A stretch of 64,000 nt of DNA from Massilia sp. PAMC28688 (lineage in GTDB: Bacteria; Pseudomonadota; Gammaproteobacteria; Burkholderiales; Burkholderiaceae_D): positions 806,001-870,000 of the forward strand of contig NZ_CP080378.1 of the NCBI RefSeq assembly GCF_019443445.1. Reading direction: 5' to 3'. Position 1 is the first letter of the stretch. The number at the start of each line of letters is the position of its first letter. Under the pieces are notes generated by a model. It had not been told where the DNA came from, did no database searches, and saw only the letters and a list, made by a program, of their open reading frames with translations. The translations under genes were made by a program, and so were the position numbers. Below, in pieces: positions 47,153 to 55,873 of this stretch.

Positions 47153-48469
47153 TTACGACCCCTGGCGCTGGTGGACCTGGCGCCCGCAGGCATAGGTGGC
47201 AGCGATGGCGCGGTCGTCCCCCAGCAGCGCCAGCGCAAACAGCAGCTCCTCCAGATTGGTGCACTTTTCCGTGCGGCGCGCCAGCAGGGGCGTCGACTGC
47301 GGATCGAGCACGATGAAATCTGCTTCGGCCCCCGGCACAAAACTGCCGATGGTGCCTTCCAGTTGCATGCTGCGTGCAGCGCCCAGCGTGGCCAGGTAAA
47401 ACATGCGCACGGCGGGCAGGTAGCTGCCTTTCAAGCGTGCTACTTTATAGGCTTCATTCATCGTTTGCAACATCGAGAACGAGGTGCCGGCGCCGACGTC
47501 GGTCGCCAGCGACAGCGATACACGCGCCGCGTCGGCCTGCTCGAAGTCAAACAGGCCGCTGCCCAGGAACAGGTTGGAGGTGGGGCAGATCGCGGCGGCG
47601 GCGCCCGATTCGGCCATGCGCGCAAAGTCCTCTTTATCCAGCCAGATGCAGTGTCCATACACGGCGCGCGGGCGCATCAGGCCAAAGCTGTCATACACGT
47701 CCAGGTAGCTGCGCGCCTTGGGATAGAGTGTTTTCACCCATGCGCATTCGTCCGGGTTTTCCGACACGTGGGTCTGGATGAAGGTGTCGGGATAGGCCGC
47801 CGCCAGCTCGCCCGTCAGACGCAGCTGCGCCTCGGTGGAGGTGGGCGCGAAGCGCGGCGTGATGGCGTACATGTTGCGGCCCTTGTTGTGCCACTTGCGG
47901 ATCAGCGCCTCGCTGTCGCGCACGCCCCCTTCGGCCGTATCGCACAAGAAGTCCGGACAATGGCGATCCATCAGGATCTTGCCGGCTGCCATGCGCAGGT
48001 TGCGCGCCTGGCTCGCTTCAAAGAAGGCATCCACCGACTCGCGGTGCACGGTGCAGTAGACCATGGCGGTGGTGGTCCCGCAGCGCAGCAGCTGGTCAAG
48101 AAAGAATTCGGCGACTTCGCGCGCATGCTCCGGATCGCTGAACTGGCGCTCGGTGGGAAAGGTATAGGTCTCCAGCCACGGCAGCAGGCCCGGGGCCGGC
48201 GAGGCGATCATGTCGGTCTGCGGAAAATGCAGGTGGGTGTCGATAAAGCCCGGCATGATCACCTTGCCACGGTAATCGTGGATGGCGAGCGCCGGGTCGA
48301 GCGACGCTGCCAGCGCGGCGTAGTCGCCGGCCGCCTTGACCTTGCCGTCTTCGACAAGCAGCAGGCCATCTTCGTGCCAGTGCGCGGCGTCGCTGGTGAA
48401 AGCGGGATCGGCGTGAAAGTGCAGCAAGCTGGCCCGGTAAGCTTGCACGTTGTGAGGTGCTGTTGACAT
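47153..48469 (-). CDS. guaD: Guanine deaminase
   Basis: A 438-residue amidohydrolase converting guanine to xanthine and ammonia in the cytoplasm. Metal-site motifs are PGFIDTHLHFPQTD, QTHVSENPDE, YGHCIWL and SLATDVGAGTSFSML, all diagnostic of GuaD. The N-terminal beta-sandwich begins YRASLLHFHADP. ATG 48469 gives the standard length. Its product xanthine is the substrate of the xanthine dehydrogenase encoded just upstream (xdhABC), 13 bases away, so one operon is likely. Confidence 0.96.
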   Translation of the reverse strand: MSTAPHNVQAYRASLLHFHADPAFTSDAAHWHEDGLLLVEDGKVKAAGDYAALAASLDPALAIHDYRGKVIMPGFIDTHLHFPQTDMIASPAPGLLPWLETYTFPTERQFSDPEHAREVAEFFLDQLLRCGTTTAMVYCTVHRESVDAFFEASQARNLRMAAGKILMDRHCPDFLCDTAEGGVRDSEALIRKWHNKGRNMYAITPRFAPTSTEAQLRLTGELAAAYPDTFIQTHVSENPDECAWVKTLYPKARSYLDVYDSFGLMRPRAVYGHCIWLDKEDFARMAESGAAAAICPTSNLFLGSGLFDFEQADAARVSLSLATDVGAGTSFSMLQTMNEAYKVARLKGSYLPAVRMFYLATLGAARSMQLEGTIGSFVPGAEADFIVLDPQSTPLLARRTEKCTNLEELLFALALLGDDRAIAATYACGRQVHQRQGS

Positions 48470-48482
48470 GAATGCTTTCGTG

Positions 48483-49478
48483 TTACGGCCGGCCGCGCGC
48501 ATGCGCGACCAGCTTCAATGTAGGGATGGTGTGCTCTGCCTTGCTGGCCTGCTCCCACACCATGAGCAGCTGCGCCGACACGGCGGCGGCGATCACGGCC
48601 GGCTCCTTGCCGCTGATGCCGGGCAGGCCGATGGGGCAGACCATGGCGGCAATGCGCTGCGCAGCCACGCCGCGCTCGCGCAGCCGGTGCTCGAACTGGC
48701 GCCGCTTGGTGAGCGAGCCAATCAGGCCAAACCAGAGCACATCATCGCGTTCCATGATGGCCTGGGTCAGGCGCTGGTCAAGCGCGTGGCTGTGCGTCAT
48801 GACCAGATAGCTGGCGTTGGCGGGCGCCTGCGCCACCACCGCTTCCGGGGTGTCGCTTGCCTCCACCGTCACGTTGGGTGGTACCTCGCGCGGAAACATG
48901 TCGTCCCGCTCGTCGACCCAGGTGACGCTGCATGGCAGGTGCGCCAGCGCGCGCACGATGGCCGCGCCCACGTGGCCGGCGCCAAACAGTACCAGGTGGG
49001 CCCTGGGCGCAGCAACCAGATCGACCAGCCAGCGGCGGCCATCCTGTTCCTGCATGACGTGCGTTCCGCGCTCGCGTGCGAACAGGGGGGCGGCATCGCC
49101 TGCCAGCTGCATCGCTGCCTCGTCAAACAGCGCGCGCCCGGGGGCGCCGTCGAGCGCCACCAGGCGCCACGTATCGCGCTGGCGGAGGCCTTCCAAAAGA
49201 TCCATGTAAGCCGTATCGACGCGCTCGAATGCGAGATGCACCACGCCGCCACAGCACTGGCCAAGGCTGGGACCAAGTGCGAACCGTTCCAGATGGCGCT
49301 GGCGCCCTTCGTCCAGCATGGCACGAGCGATATCGATGGCACGCAGCTCCAGGTGGCCGCCGCCGATGGTATCGGCCAGCGTGCCGGCGCCGACCAGCAT
49401 GCGCGCGCCCGCCTCGCGCGGACCGGAGCCTTCCACTTTTGCCACCGTCACCAGGACGGCGCTTGCGCGGGGATCCAT
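48483..49478 (-). CDS. xdhC: Xanthine dehydrogenase accessory protein
   Basis: A 331-residue XdhC/CoxI-family protein that binds and sulfurates the molybdenum cofactor and loads it into XdhB. The N-terminal XdhC_CoxI part has AKVEGSGPREAGARMLV and GTIGGGHLE-like (here DTIGGGHLELRAI). The C-terminal Rossmann part has HLVLFGAGHVGAAIVRAL, YLVMTHSHALDQRL and GLIGSLTKRRQF. Its ATG overlaps the xdhB stop by one base; a GTG one codon earlier is the alternative. It is needed for activity but not part of the final enzyme. Confidence 0.95.
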   Translation of the reverse strand: MDPRASAVLVTVAKVEGSGPREAGARMLVGAGTLADTIGGGHLELRAIDIARAMLDEGRQRHLERFALGPSLGQCCGGVVHLAFERVDTAYMDLLEGLRQRDTWRLVALDGAPGRALFDEAAMQLAGDAAPLFARERGTHVMQEQDGRRWLVDLVAAPRAHLVLFGAGHVGAAIVRALAHLPCSVTWVDERDDMFPREVPPNVTVEASDTPEAVVAQAPANASYLVMTHSHALDQRLTQAIMERDDVLWFGLIGSLTKRRQFEHRLRERGVAAQRIAAMVCPIGLPGISGKEPAVIAAAVSAQLLMVWEQASKAEHTIPTLKLVAHARGRP

Positions 49479-51817
49479 CACGCCGCCTGTGTCATGGCCG
49501 CCTCGACAGCGGCAATGGCGTCAAGGATTGCTTCGCTGGTGGCCGGCGCGTTCAGCGGCGGGTTGACCGTATGATTGCCGACGCTGGACACCGCATCGCG
49601 AATGGCAAAGAAGACTGAAAACGGCAGCAGCAGCGGCGGCTCGCCCACGGCCTTGGAGCGGTGGATGCTGTCTTCGACATTGCTGTTGTTGAAAAGGCGC
49701 ACGCGGAAGTCTTCCGGGCAGTCCGACACGCCCGGGATCTTGTAAGTCGATGGCGCATGCGTCATCAGCTTGCCGGCCGGGTTCCACCACAATTCTTCCG
49801 TCGTGAGCCAGCCCATGCCCTGGATGAAGGCGCCTTCCACCTGCCCGATATCGATGGCGGGATTGAGCGACTTGCCTGCGTCGTACAGCGCGTCGGCGCG
49901 CAGCAGCTTCCATTCACCGGTCAGGGTGTCGACCACCACTTCCGCCACCGCCGCGCCATACGCGTAGTAGGAAAACGGATGACCGTTCATGGTCTTGGGG
50001 TCCCAGTGCAAATTGGGCGTGGCATAAAAGCCGTCGGACCACAACTGCACGCGCGCCAGGTAAGCTTTCTGCACCAGCACCGGGAACGGCACTTCGTGCC
50101 CGTTGACGAACACGGTGTCGGCGGCAAAGCGCACGGCGGCTTCGTCGCCTCCATACAGCTTGACGGCGTAGGCGGTCAGGCGCTCGCGGATCTGGCGCGC
50201 CGCATCCTGCGCCGCCTTGCCATTCAGGTCTGCACCAGTGGAAGCGGCAGTGGCCGAGGTATTGGATACCTTGCTGGTATTGGTGGCGGTGGCGCGTACA
50301 TGGGCCATGTCCACGCCCAGTTCATGCGCGACCACCTGCATGACCTTGGTGTTGATGCCCTGCCCCATCTCGGTGCCGCCGTGGTTGACCAGAATGGAGC
50401 CATCCACGTACACGTGCACCAGTGCGCCCGCCTGGTTCAGGTGGGTGACGTTAAAGGCAATGCCGAATTTGACGGGCGTGAGCGCCAGCCCTTTCTTGAG
50501 CACCGGACTGCCAGCGTTGTAGGCCGCGATGGCGGCGCGGCGCGCGCGGTATTCGCTGGTCTGTTCCAGCTGCGCCGTCAGCTCGTGGATGACGTTGTCC
50601 ACGATGACCTGGCCATAAGGCGTGACGTTGCGCTCGTCGCGGCCGTAAAAATTAAGGCGCCGGATATCGAGCGCATCGCGGCCCAGGTTGCGGGCGATTT
50701 CATCGATGACGTATTCGATGGCGATGGCGCCCTGCGGTCCGCCAAAGCCACGGAAGGCGGTATTGGACTGGGTGTTGGTCTTGCCGCAGGCGGCGCGGAT
50801 ATCCACATCGGACAGGTAGTAGGTATTGTCAAAGTGGCAGACCGCGCGCGTGGCAACGGGGCCCGACAGGTCGGCCGAATAGCCGGCTCGCGTGACCATG
50901 TCCACTTTGGCGGCGACGATCTTGCCGGTCTCGTCGTAGCCCACTTCATATTCGTAATGGAAGCAGTGGCGCTTGCCGGTGACGAGCATGTCGTCATCGC
51001 GGTCGGCGCGCAGCTTGACCGGCCGGCGCAGGTGCGCGGCGGCAATGCTGGACGCGGCCGCCCACAGGGCCGACTGCGACTCCTTGCCGCCAAAGCCACC
51101 GCCCATGCGGCGGCATTCCACCACGATGTTATGCGAGTGCACGCCCAGCGCATGCGCGACCACGTGCTGCATTTCGCTCGGATGCTGGGTCGAGCACAGC
51201 ACCAGCATGCCGCGGTCTTCGTTGGGAATGGCGTACGAGATTTGCCCTTCCAGGTAAAACTGCTCCTGGCCGCCCACATACAGTTCGCCCTTGACCGAGT
51301 GCGGCGCCTGCTCGAACGCGGCCTGGTAATCGCCCCGCTCAAGGCGCATGGGCGGCAGCACGTACGATTGCGCGGCGCGGGCGGCCTGCGGCGTGAGAAT
51401 GGCGGGCAACTCTTCATAGGTGACCTTGCCAAGGCGCGCGGCGCGGCGCGCATTGTCGTGCGAATCGGCCACCACAATAAAGATGGGCTGGCCGATGTAC
51501 ATCACCAGGCCGTCGGCGAGAATGGGATCGTCGTGGATGATCGGGCCGCAGTCATTGGTGCCGGGGATGTCGTCCACCGTCAGTACGGCCACCACGCCCG
51601 CGCTGGCGCGCACGGCGGCCAGGTCGATGCCGGTGATTCTGGCGTGCGCCTTGCTCGACAGGCCAAGCGCCGCGTGCAGGGTGCCCTGCACTTCCGGGAT
51701 GTCGTCGGTATAGGTAGCCTGGCCCAGCACGTGCAGCGTGGCCGATTCGTGCGCGCGCGGTGTGCCAACGGCCGTCCATGCGGCGGCGTTGGTGACGGGG
51801 ATGCCTGCGTCATTCAT
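49478..51817 (-). CDS. xdhB: Xanthine dehydrogenase, molybdopterin subunit
   Basis: A 779-residue large subunit that oxidises hypoxanthine and xanthine to urate at the molybdenum site. The start reads GTPRAHESATLHVLGQATYTDD. Diagnostic blocks are YLEGQISYAIP, GGGFGGKESQ, FRGFGGPQGA and the C-terminal KAVGEPPLLL with the catalytic Glu region. ATG 51817 has GGAGAAC in front. It follows xdhA by 10 bases and is coupled to xdhC. Cofactor delivery depends on molybdopterin genes outside the window. Confidence 0.96.
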   Translation of the reverse strand: MNDAGIPVTNAAAWTAVGTPRAHESATLHVLGQATYTDDIPEVQGTLHAALGLSSKAHARITGIDLAAVRASAGVVAVLTVDDIPGTNDCGPIIHDDPILADGLVMYIGQPIFIVVADSHDNARRAARLGKVTYEELPAILTPQAARAAQSYVLPPMRLERGDYQAAFEQAPHSVKGELYVGGQEQFYLEGQISYAIPNEDRGMLVLCSTQHPSEMQHVVAHALGVHSHNIVVECRRMGGGFGGKESQSALWAAASSIAAAHLRRPVKLRADRDDDMLVTGKRHCFHYEYEVGYDETGKIVAAKVDMVTRAGYSADLSGPVATRAVCHFDNTYYLSDVDIRAACGKTNTQSNTAFRGFGGPQGAIAIEYVIDEIARNLGRDALDIRRLNFYGRDERNVTPYGQVIVDNVIHELTAQLEQTSEYRARRAAIAAYNAGSPVLKKGLALTPVKFGIAFNVTHLNQAGALVHVYVDGSILVNHGGTEMGQGINTKVMQVVAHELGVDMAHVRATATNTSKVSNTSATAASTGADLNGKAAQDAARQIRERLTAYAVKLYGGDEAAVRFAADTVFVNGHEVPFPVLVQKAYLARVQLWSDGFYATPNLHWDPKTMNGHPFSYYAYGAAVAEVVVDTLTGEWKLLRADALYDAGKSLNPAIDIGQVEGAFIQGMGWLTTEELWWNPAGKLMTHAPSTYKIPGVSDCPEDFRVRLFNNSNVEDSIHRSKAVGEPPLLLPFSVFFAIRDAVSSVGNHTVNPPLNAPATSEAILDAIAAVEAAMTQAA

Positions 51818-51827
51818 GGTGTTCTCC

Positions 51828-53291
51828 TTACGCGCGCAGGGCAAAGGCGTTGACGGCATTTGCCGCCAGCGGCGCGTCCTGGCGTGTCTCGTACCAGAAG
51901 CGCTTGAGCAGGTTCTGGGCAGCTTTCATGCGGTAGGCACTGGAGGCGCGCATGTCCGACAGTGGCGCGTAATCGGTGGCGAGCAGCGCCATGGCGGCAA
52001 GCAGGTTCGCCTCGGTCCAGGGTTTGCCATTCAAGGAGGCTTCAGCTGCGGCTGCACGCTTGGGGGTGGCCGCCATGCCGCCGAAGGCGATGCGCGCGCC
52101 AGTGACGATGCCACCGTCCAGGGAAAAAGCGAACGCCGCGCACACGGCAGAGATATCCTGGTCAAAGCGCTTGGCCAGCTTGTAGGTCCTGAACACGACA
52201 TCTGCGCGCGGGAGTGGCACGCGCACTGAGGCCACGATCTCGTCCGGCTGCATGTCCTTTTTCTGGTAGGCGAGGTACAGCTCTTCCAGCGGCAGCACGC
52301 GCTCGCCGGCGGCCGAACGCAGTACCACCTGGGCGCCCAGCGCGATCAGCCAGGGCATGGAGTCGCCGATGGGCGAGCCGTTGGCGACATTGCCGCCCAG
52401 GGTGCCGGCATTGCGGATCGGCAGCGATGCAAAGCGCTGCCACATCTCGGTCAACTGCTGCGGATAGTGTTCGGCCAGTGCGCGGTAGGCGTCTTCCAGC
52501 GTGACGCCGGCACCAATGTGCAGCATCCCGTCCGCGCTGGTGACGCTTTTCAGTTCGGCCACATGGGCAAGATAAATGATGTCGCCCAGCTCGCGCATCT
52601 GCTTGGTCACCCACAGGCCAATGTCGGTGGAACCGGCCAGCAGCGTGGCGGCCGGATACTGCGCGCGCACGGCCAGCAGTTCGTCGAGCGTGCGGGGCGC
52701 GTGGAAGTGGCGGCCCGCCGCGCTGTAAGTGGCCATGGCGCCGCACTGCAGGGGCAGGAGTGCAGCGGCCAGCGCCTCGCGGTCAAATTCCACGCGCGGC
52801 AGTTCGCCCATGCGCATGGCGGCATCGATGATGGGACGGTAGCCGGTGCAGCGGCACAGATTGCCGGAGAGCGCATCATCGACCTGGCAGCGGCTTGGCC
52901 TGCCTTCTTGCTTGAGATACATGCCCCACAGGGACATGACGAAACCGGGCGTGCAAAAGCCGCACTGGGAACCGTGGCATTCCACCATGGCCTGCTGCAC
53001 CGGATGCAGCGTGCCATCGGCCTGCTGCAGGTCTTCCACGGTGAACAGGGCCTTGCCGTCGAGGGTGGGGGTGAGCTGGATGCAGGAATTGACGGCCTTG
53101 AGTTCAACCTGGCCATCCTGCAGGGAACCGATGACGACCGTGCAGGCGCCGCAGTCGCCCTCGGCGCAGCCTTCCTTGGTGCCGGTGCAATGCAGGTCTT
53201 CACGCAGGTGCTGGAGCACGGTCTGCGTGGGCGCAGCGGAAGTGACCTCGCGCACGGCGCCCTGATAGTAGAAACGAATCGGTTGTGACAT
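51828..53291 (-). CDS. xdhA: Xanthine dehydrogenase, iron-sulfur/FAD subunit
   Basis: A 487-residue small subunit. The N-terminal 2Fe-2S domain has [14 protein letters not shown] and the second cluster GFCTPG with CRCTGYRPI. The FAD domain (about 195-370) has [15 protein letters not shown] and [18 protein letters not shown]. The C-terminal CO-dehydrogenase flavoprotein domain follows. It passes electrons from XdhB to NAD. The start ATG 53291 is preferred to an upstream in-frame site because the 2Fe-2S domain begins there. It is the first gene of the xdhABC-guaD unit. Confidence 0.96.
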   Translation of the reverse strand: MSQPIRFYYQGAVREVTSAAPTQTVLQHLREDLHCTGTKEGCAEGDCGACTVVIGSLQDGQVELKAVNSCIQLTPTLDGKALFTVEDLQQADGTLHPVQQAMVECHGSQCGFCTPGFVMSLWGMYLKQEGRPSRCQVDDALSGNLCRCTGYRPIIDAAMRMGELPRVEFDREALAAALLPLQCGAMATYSAAGRHFHAPRTLDELLAVRAQYPAATLLAGSTDIGLWVTKQMRELGDIIYLAHVAELKSVTSADGMLHIGAGVTLEDAYRALAEHYPQQLTEMWQRFASLPIRNAGTLGGNVANGSPIGDSMPWLIALGAQVVLRSAAGERVLPLEELYLAYQKKDMQPDEIVASVRVPLPRADVVFRTYKLAKRFDQDISAVCAAFAFSLDGGIVTGARIAFGGMAATPKRAAAAEASLNGKPWTEANLLAAMALLATDYAPLSDMRASSAYRMKAAQNLLKRFWYETRQDAPLAANAVNAFALRA

Positions 53292-53370
53292 TATTGCCTC
53301 GGCTTTATCCCAGCCTACAAGGTTAGCACCGCAGGCCCCCTTCAATATAGGTTTTCGCTGATGTCAGTTA

Positions 53371-54333
53371 TCAAGCATTATCAATAGTGAACGGATGTGT
53401 TGCTTTCCAGTGCCGCGCAATATCGATGCGGCGCGTGATCCATACTTTCTCGTGCGACTGCACGTAGTCCAGGAAACGCGCCAGGGCCGCGGCGCGCGCG
53501 GGACGCCCAACGATCCGGCAATGCAGGCCGATGGAGAGCATCTTGGGCCGGTTCAGCCCTTGCGGATCACCCTCTGTATACAGGACATCGAAGGCATCCT
53601 TCAGATAATCAAAGAACTGGGTGCCGGAATTAAAACCCTGCAGTGCTGCGAAACGCATGTCGTTGGTGTCGAGCGTGTACGGCACGATCAGCTGGGGTGT
53701 GACGGCCAGCTGTCCGTCTGCATTGCGGTGTTCCACGCTCTGCCAGAACGGCAGGTCGTCGCCATAATAATCGGCATCGTATTCAAAGCCGCCATGCTCC
53801 ACCACCAGGCGCCGCGTATTGGGCGAATCGCGCCCCGTGTACCAGCCGCGCGGCGCCTCTCCCGTCATCTCGCGGATGATCTGCACGGCTTCGGCCATGT
53901 GGGCGCGCTCGGTCGCCTCGTCCACATTCTGGTACGAGATCCACTTGAGGCCATGGCAGGCAATCTCGTGGCCGAGCTGGCGGAAGGCGGCCACCGCTTC
54001 CGGATGCCGCTTGAGCGCCATGGACACGCCAAAAATGGTCAGCGGCAGCTTGCGGTCCTCGAACATGCGCAGCAGCCGCCATAGACCGGCGCGCGAACCA
54101 TATTCGTATATGGATTCCATGCTCATGTGCCGGGCCGCAAAGGCGCCCGCGCCGATGATCTCCGACAGGAACGTTTCCGAGGCCGGATCACCGTGCAGCA
54201 CATTGTTCTCCGCCCCCTCTTCGTAGTTGAGCACGAATTGCAGGGCCACGCGCGCGCCGCCCGGCCACTGGGCGTGCGGCGGGGTGCTGCCGTAGCCGAC
54301 CAGGTCACGCGGATAATGTTGATAGCTGTTCAT
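53371..54333 (-). CDS. puuE: Allantoinase of the polysaccharide-deacetylase fold
   Basis: A 320-residue PuuE-type allantoinase, hydrolysing allantoin to allantoate without the binuclear metal of classic AllB. It starts YPRDLVGYGSTPPHAQWPGGARVALQFVLNYEEGAE (partial: PRDLVGYGSTPP), then has HEIACHGLKWI, GWYTGRDSPNTRRLV and MLSIGLHCRIVGRPAR, all family landmarks. It is divergent from the hydroxyisourate hydrolase gene with 103 bases between. Both act below urate in the same path. Confidence 0.94.
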   Translation of the reverse strand: MNSYQHYPRDLVGYGSTPPHAQWPGGARVALQFVLNYEEGAENNVLHGDPASETFLSEIIGAGAFAARHMSMESIYEYGSRAGLWRLLRMFEDRKLPLTIFGVSMALKRHPEAVAAFRQLGHEIACHGLKWISYQNVDEATERAHMAEAVQIIREMTGEAPRGWYTGRDSPNTRRLVVEHGGFEYDADYYGDDLPFWQSVEHRNADGQLAVTPQLIVPYTLDTNDMRFAALQGFNSGTQFFDYLKDAFDVLYTEGDPQGLNRPKMLSIGLHCRIVGRPARAAALARFLDYVQSHEKVWITRRIDIARHWKATHPFTIDNA

Positions 54334-54436
54334 TGTCGATCGGGGATGTCGGTATATCGCCCATCATATATTGCCGGCAGAACAAGGGTATATGATTCGC
54401 TACATAAGCACATCACTTTGCCAATATAGGACTACC
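54334..54436. promoter_or_regulatory. Divergent promoter region puuE/uraH
   Basis: A 103-base AT-rich gap. It contains CATATATTG and GTATATGATTC runs that could serve as -10 boxes in both directions, and CAATATAGG just before uraH, a 9-base string also found upstream of xdhA (53343-53351). The match is short and may be chance. Confidence 0.4.
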
Positions 54437-54790
54437 ATGGGAAAACTGACTACGCACGTTCTCGACACCACCCAGGGCAAGCCGGGCGCCGGTGTCGCCA
54501 TTGCCTTGTACGCCGTACAGGGGGAACAACGCAGGCTGATCAAGGCCGACACCACCAATGACGACGGCCGCTGCAGCACGCCCCTGCTCGAAGGCGACGC
54601 CATGCTGGAAGGCCGCTACGAGCTGGTGTTCGCCGCCGGCGACTACTTTGCCAGCCAGGGCGTGGCCATGCCGGAACCGCGCTTCGTGGACGTGGTCACC
54701 ATCGCATTCGGCATTGCGCACGAAGACCAGAATTACCATGTGCCACTGGTGGTCACCCCCTGGTCGTACGCAACCTACCGCGGAAGCTGA
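54437..54790 (+). CDS. uraH: 5-Hydroxyisourate hydrolase (transthyretin-related)
   Basis: A 117-residue cytoplasmic enzyme that opens 5-hydroxyisourate to OHCU, the step after urate oxidation. The N-terminal LTTHVLDTTQGKPGAGV block holds His7, a central Arg/His set follows, and the protein ends with the signature YRGS. An upstream in-frame start at 54371 is not supported. No OHCU decarboxylase (uraD) or urate oxidase is found next to it, so those steps must be encoded elsewhere. Confidence 0.95.
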   Translation: MGKLTTHVLDTTQGKPGAGVAIALYAVQGEQRRLIKADTTNDDGRCSTPLLEGDAMLEGRYELVFAAGDYFASQGVAMPEPRFVDVVTIAFGIAHEDQNYHVPLVVTPWSYATYRGS

Positions 54791-54839
54791 TGTTTCGGGA
54801 AAACTGATATGCTTCCCCGAAAGAAAATCGGGAGACATT

Positions 54840-55400
54840 ATGTCATTGCACATCGTTCACTTCATCGGACCGATCAATCATGCCTCCGCCTGCACGGTGC
54901 GCAACCTGTGCCTGCAGGCGCTGCAAAGCGGCGCCACCTCGATCGAACTGCACATGTCGACCGAGGGCGGCAATATGACCGCCGGCTTTGCGCTGTATTT
55001 TTTCCTTAAATCGCTGCCGCTGCCGCTGACGACATTTAATGTGGGCAGCGTGGAATCGGTGGGCGTGGTGATTTTCCTGGCCGGGCAAAAACGCTATGCC
55101 TGTCCCGGCACGCGCTTCCTGGTTCACCCCCTGCACTGGGGCTTTGGCGCCCTGGTGGCAGCCGACCATTCGCGCGTGAGCGAGTGGCGCGATTGCCTGG
55201 ACTTCGATGCCGAGCGCTATGCCACCATCTTTGAAGACGCCACCCGCGCGGCCGGGGTTAGCGACGATATCCGCACCCACCTGTTCGGCAATGCGCGCAT
55301 CTACGATGCGGGCCAGGCCGTCGCGGCCGGCATCATCCATGAAGCGAAGCAGGCGCGGCTGCCGGAAATGGGCGAAACGTCCCACTGGTGGAACGGCTAG
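54840..55400 (+). CDS. Solitary ClpP-like serine protease homologue
   Basis: A 186-residue protein of the ClpP/crotonase fold, but not a housekeeping ClpP. It starts VHFIGPINHASA and has STEGGNMTAGFALYFFLKSLP, which resembles the 'SPGG' loop region in altered form. The nucleophile Ser73 (SVESVGVVIF) and His96 (TRFLVHPL) are kept; the Asp of the triad (RDRF in ClpP) seems to be Ala in FGNARIYDAG. GGGAG lies at 54830-54834. It has no Clp ATPase partner nearby. A protease with altered triad or a non-proteolytic fold member are both possible. It is 49 bases after uraH on the same strand. Confidence 0.8.
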   Translation: MSLHIVHFIGPINHASACTVRNLCLQALQSGATSIELHMSTEGGNMTAGFALYFFLKSLPLPLTTFNVGSVESVGVVIFLAGQKRYACPGTRFLVHPLHWGFGALVAADHSRVSEWRDCLDFDAERYATIFEDATRAAGVSDDIRTHLFGNARIYDAGQAVAAGIIHEAKQARLPEMGETSHWWNG

Positions 55401-55405
55401 ACGAT

Positions 55406-55768
55406 TCAGTCGGGCCTGCTCATCAGGCCTTTGAGTTCCGCCGTCAATGCTTCGATGCGCGAGATCAGGTAAGCGGCATGGGCATCCTTTTTTGCCCGGG
55501 CCGACGGCCCCACCACCAGGGCACTGCCGTCATAGTCGAAGATGGCGCCCTGGGCCGCATGCTTCTCGCAAAAATCGGCAATCGCCTTGCACGCCGTGGC
55601 ATGAAAGCCGGCCGGTACGTCGCAGCTGCCGATATTCACCGTCAACACGTCCTTGTCGATGGTGATGACATCGTCAGCGTCAGGATCGAGAACCGACACC
55701 AGGGCCGGCAAGGCGCGGCGAGCGCTTGCCTTGACGGGTACACGTCCGTGCAAGGAAATTGTAGTCAT
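55406..55768 (-). CDS. Hypothetical protein, 120 residues
   Basis: I do not recognise a family. The protein starts TTISLHGRVPVKASARRALPAL, has an acidic patch around DPDADDVITIDKD and a helical C-terminus (AAYLISRIEALTAELKGLM). No signal peptide or membrane segment is visible. It converges with the ClpP-like gene with a five-base gap. The start ATG 55768 has AGCTTAC in front, a weak ribosome site. Confidence 0.6.
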   Translation of the reverse strand: MTTISLHGRVPVKASARRALPALVSVLDPDADDVITIDKDVLTVNIGSCDVPAGFHATACKAIADFCEKHAAQGAIFDYDGSALVVGPSARAKKDAHAAYLISRIEALTAELKGLMSRPD

Positions 55769-55873
55769 AGGTAAGCTCCGTTCGATGTTGAAGCTTCCAT
55801 ATTGCAGCAAGTTCGCAAATTATCAAGGCAGGGCGTCAAACGTGCGCGCCCTGCCCCGCCCCTGGAGCGGCAG

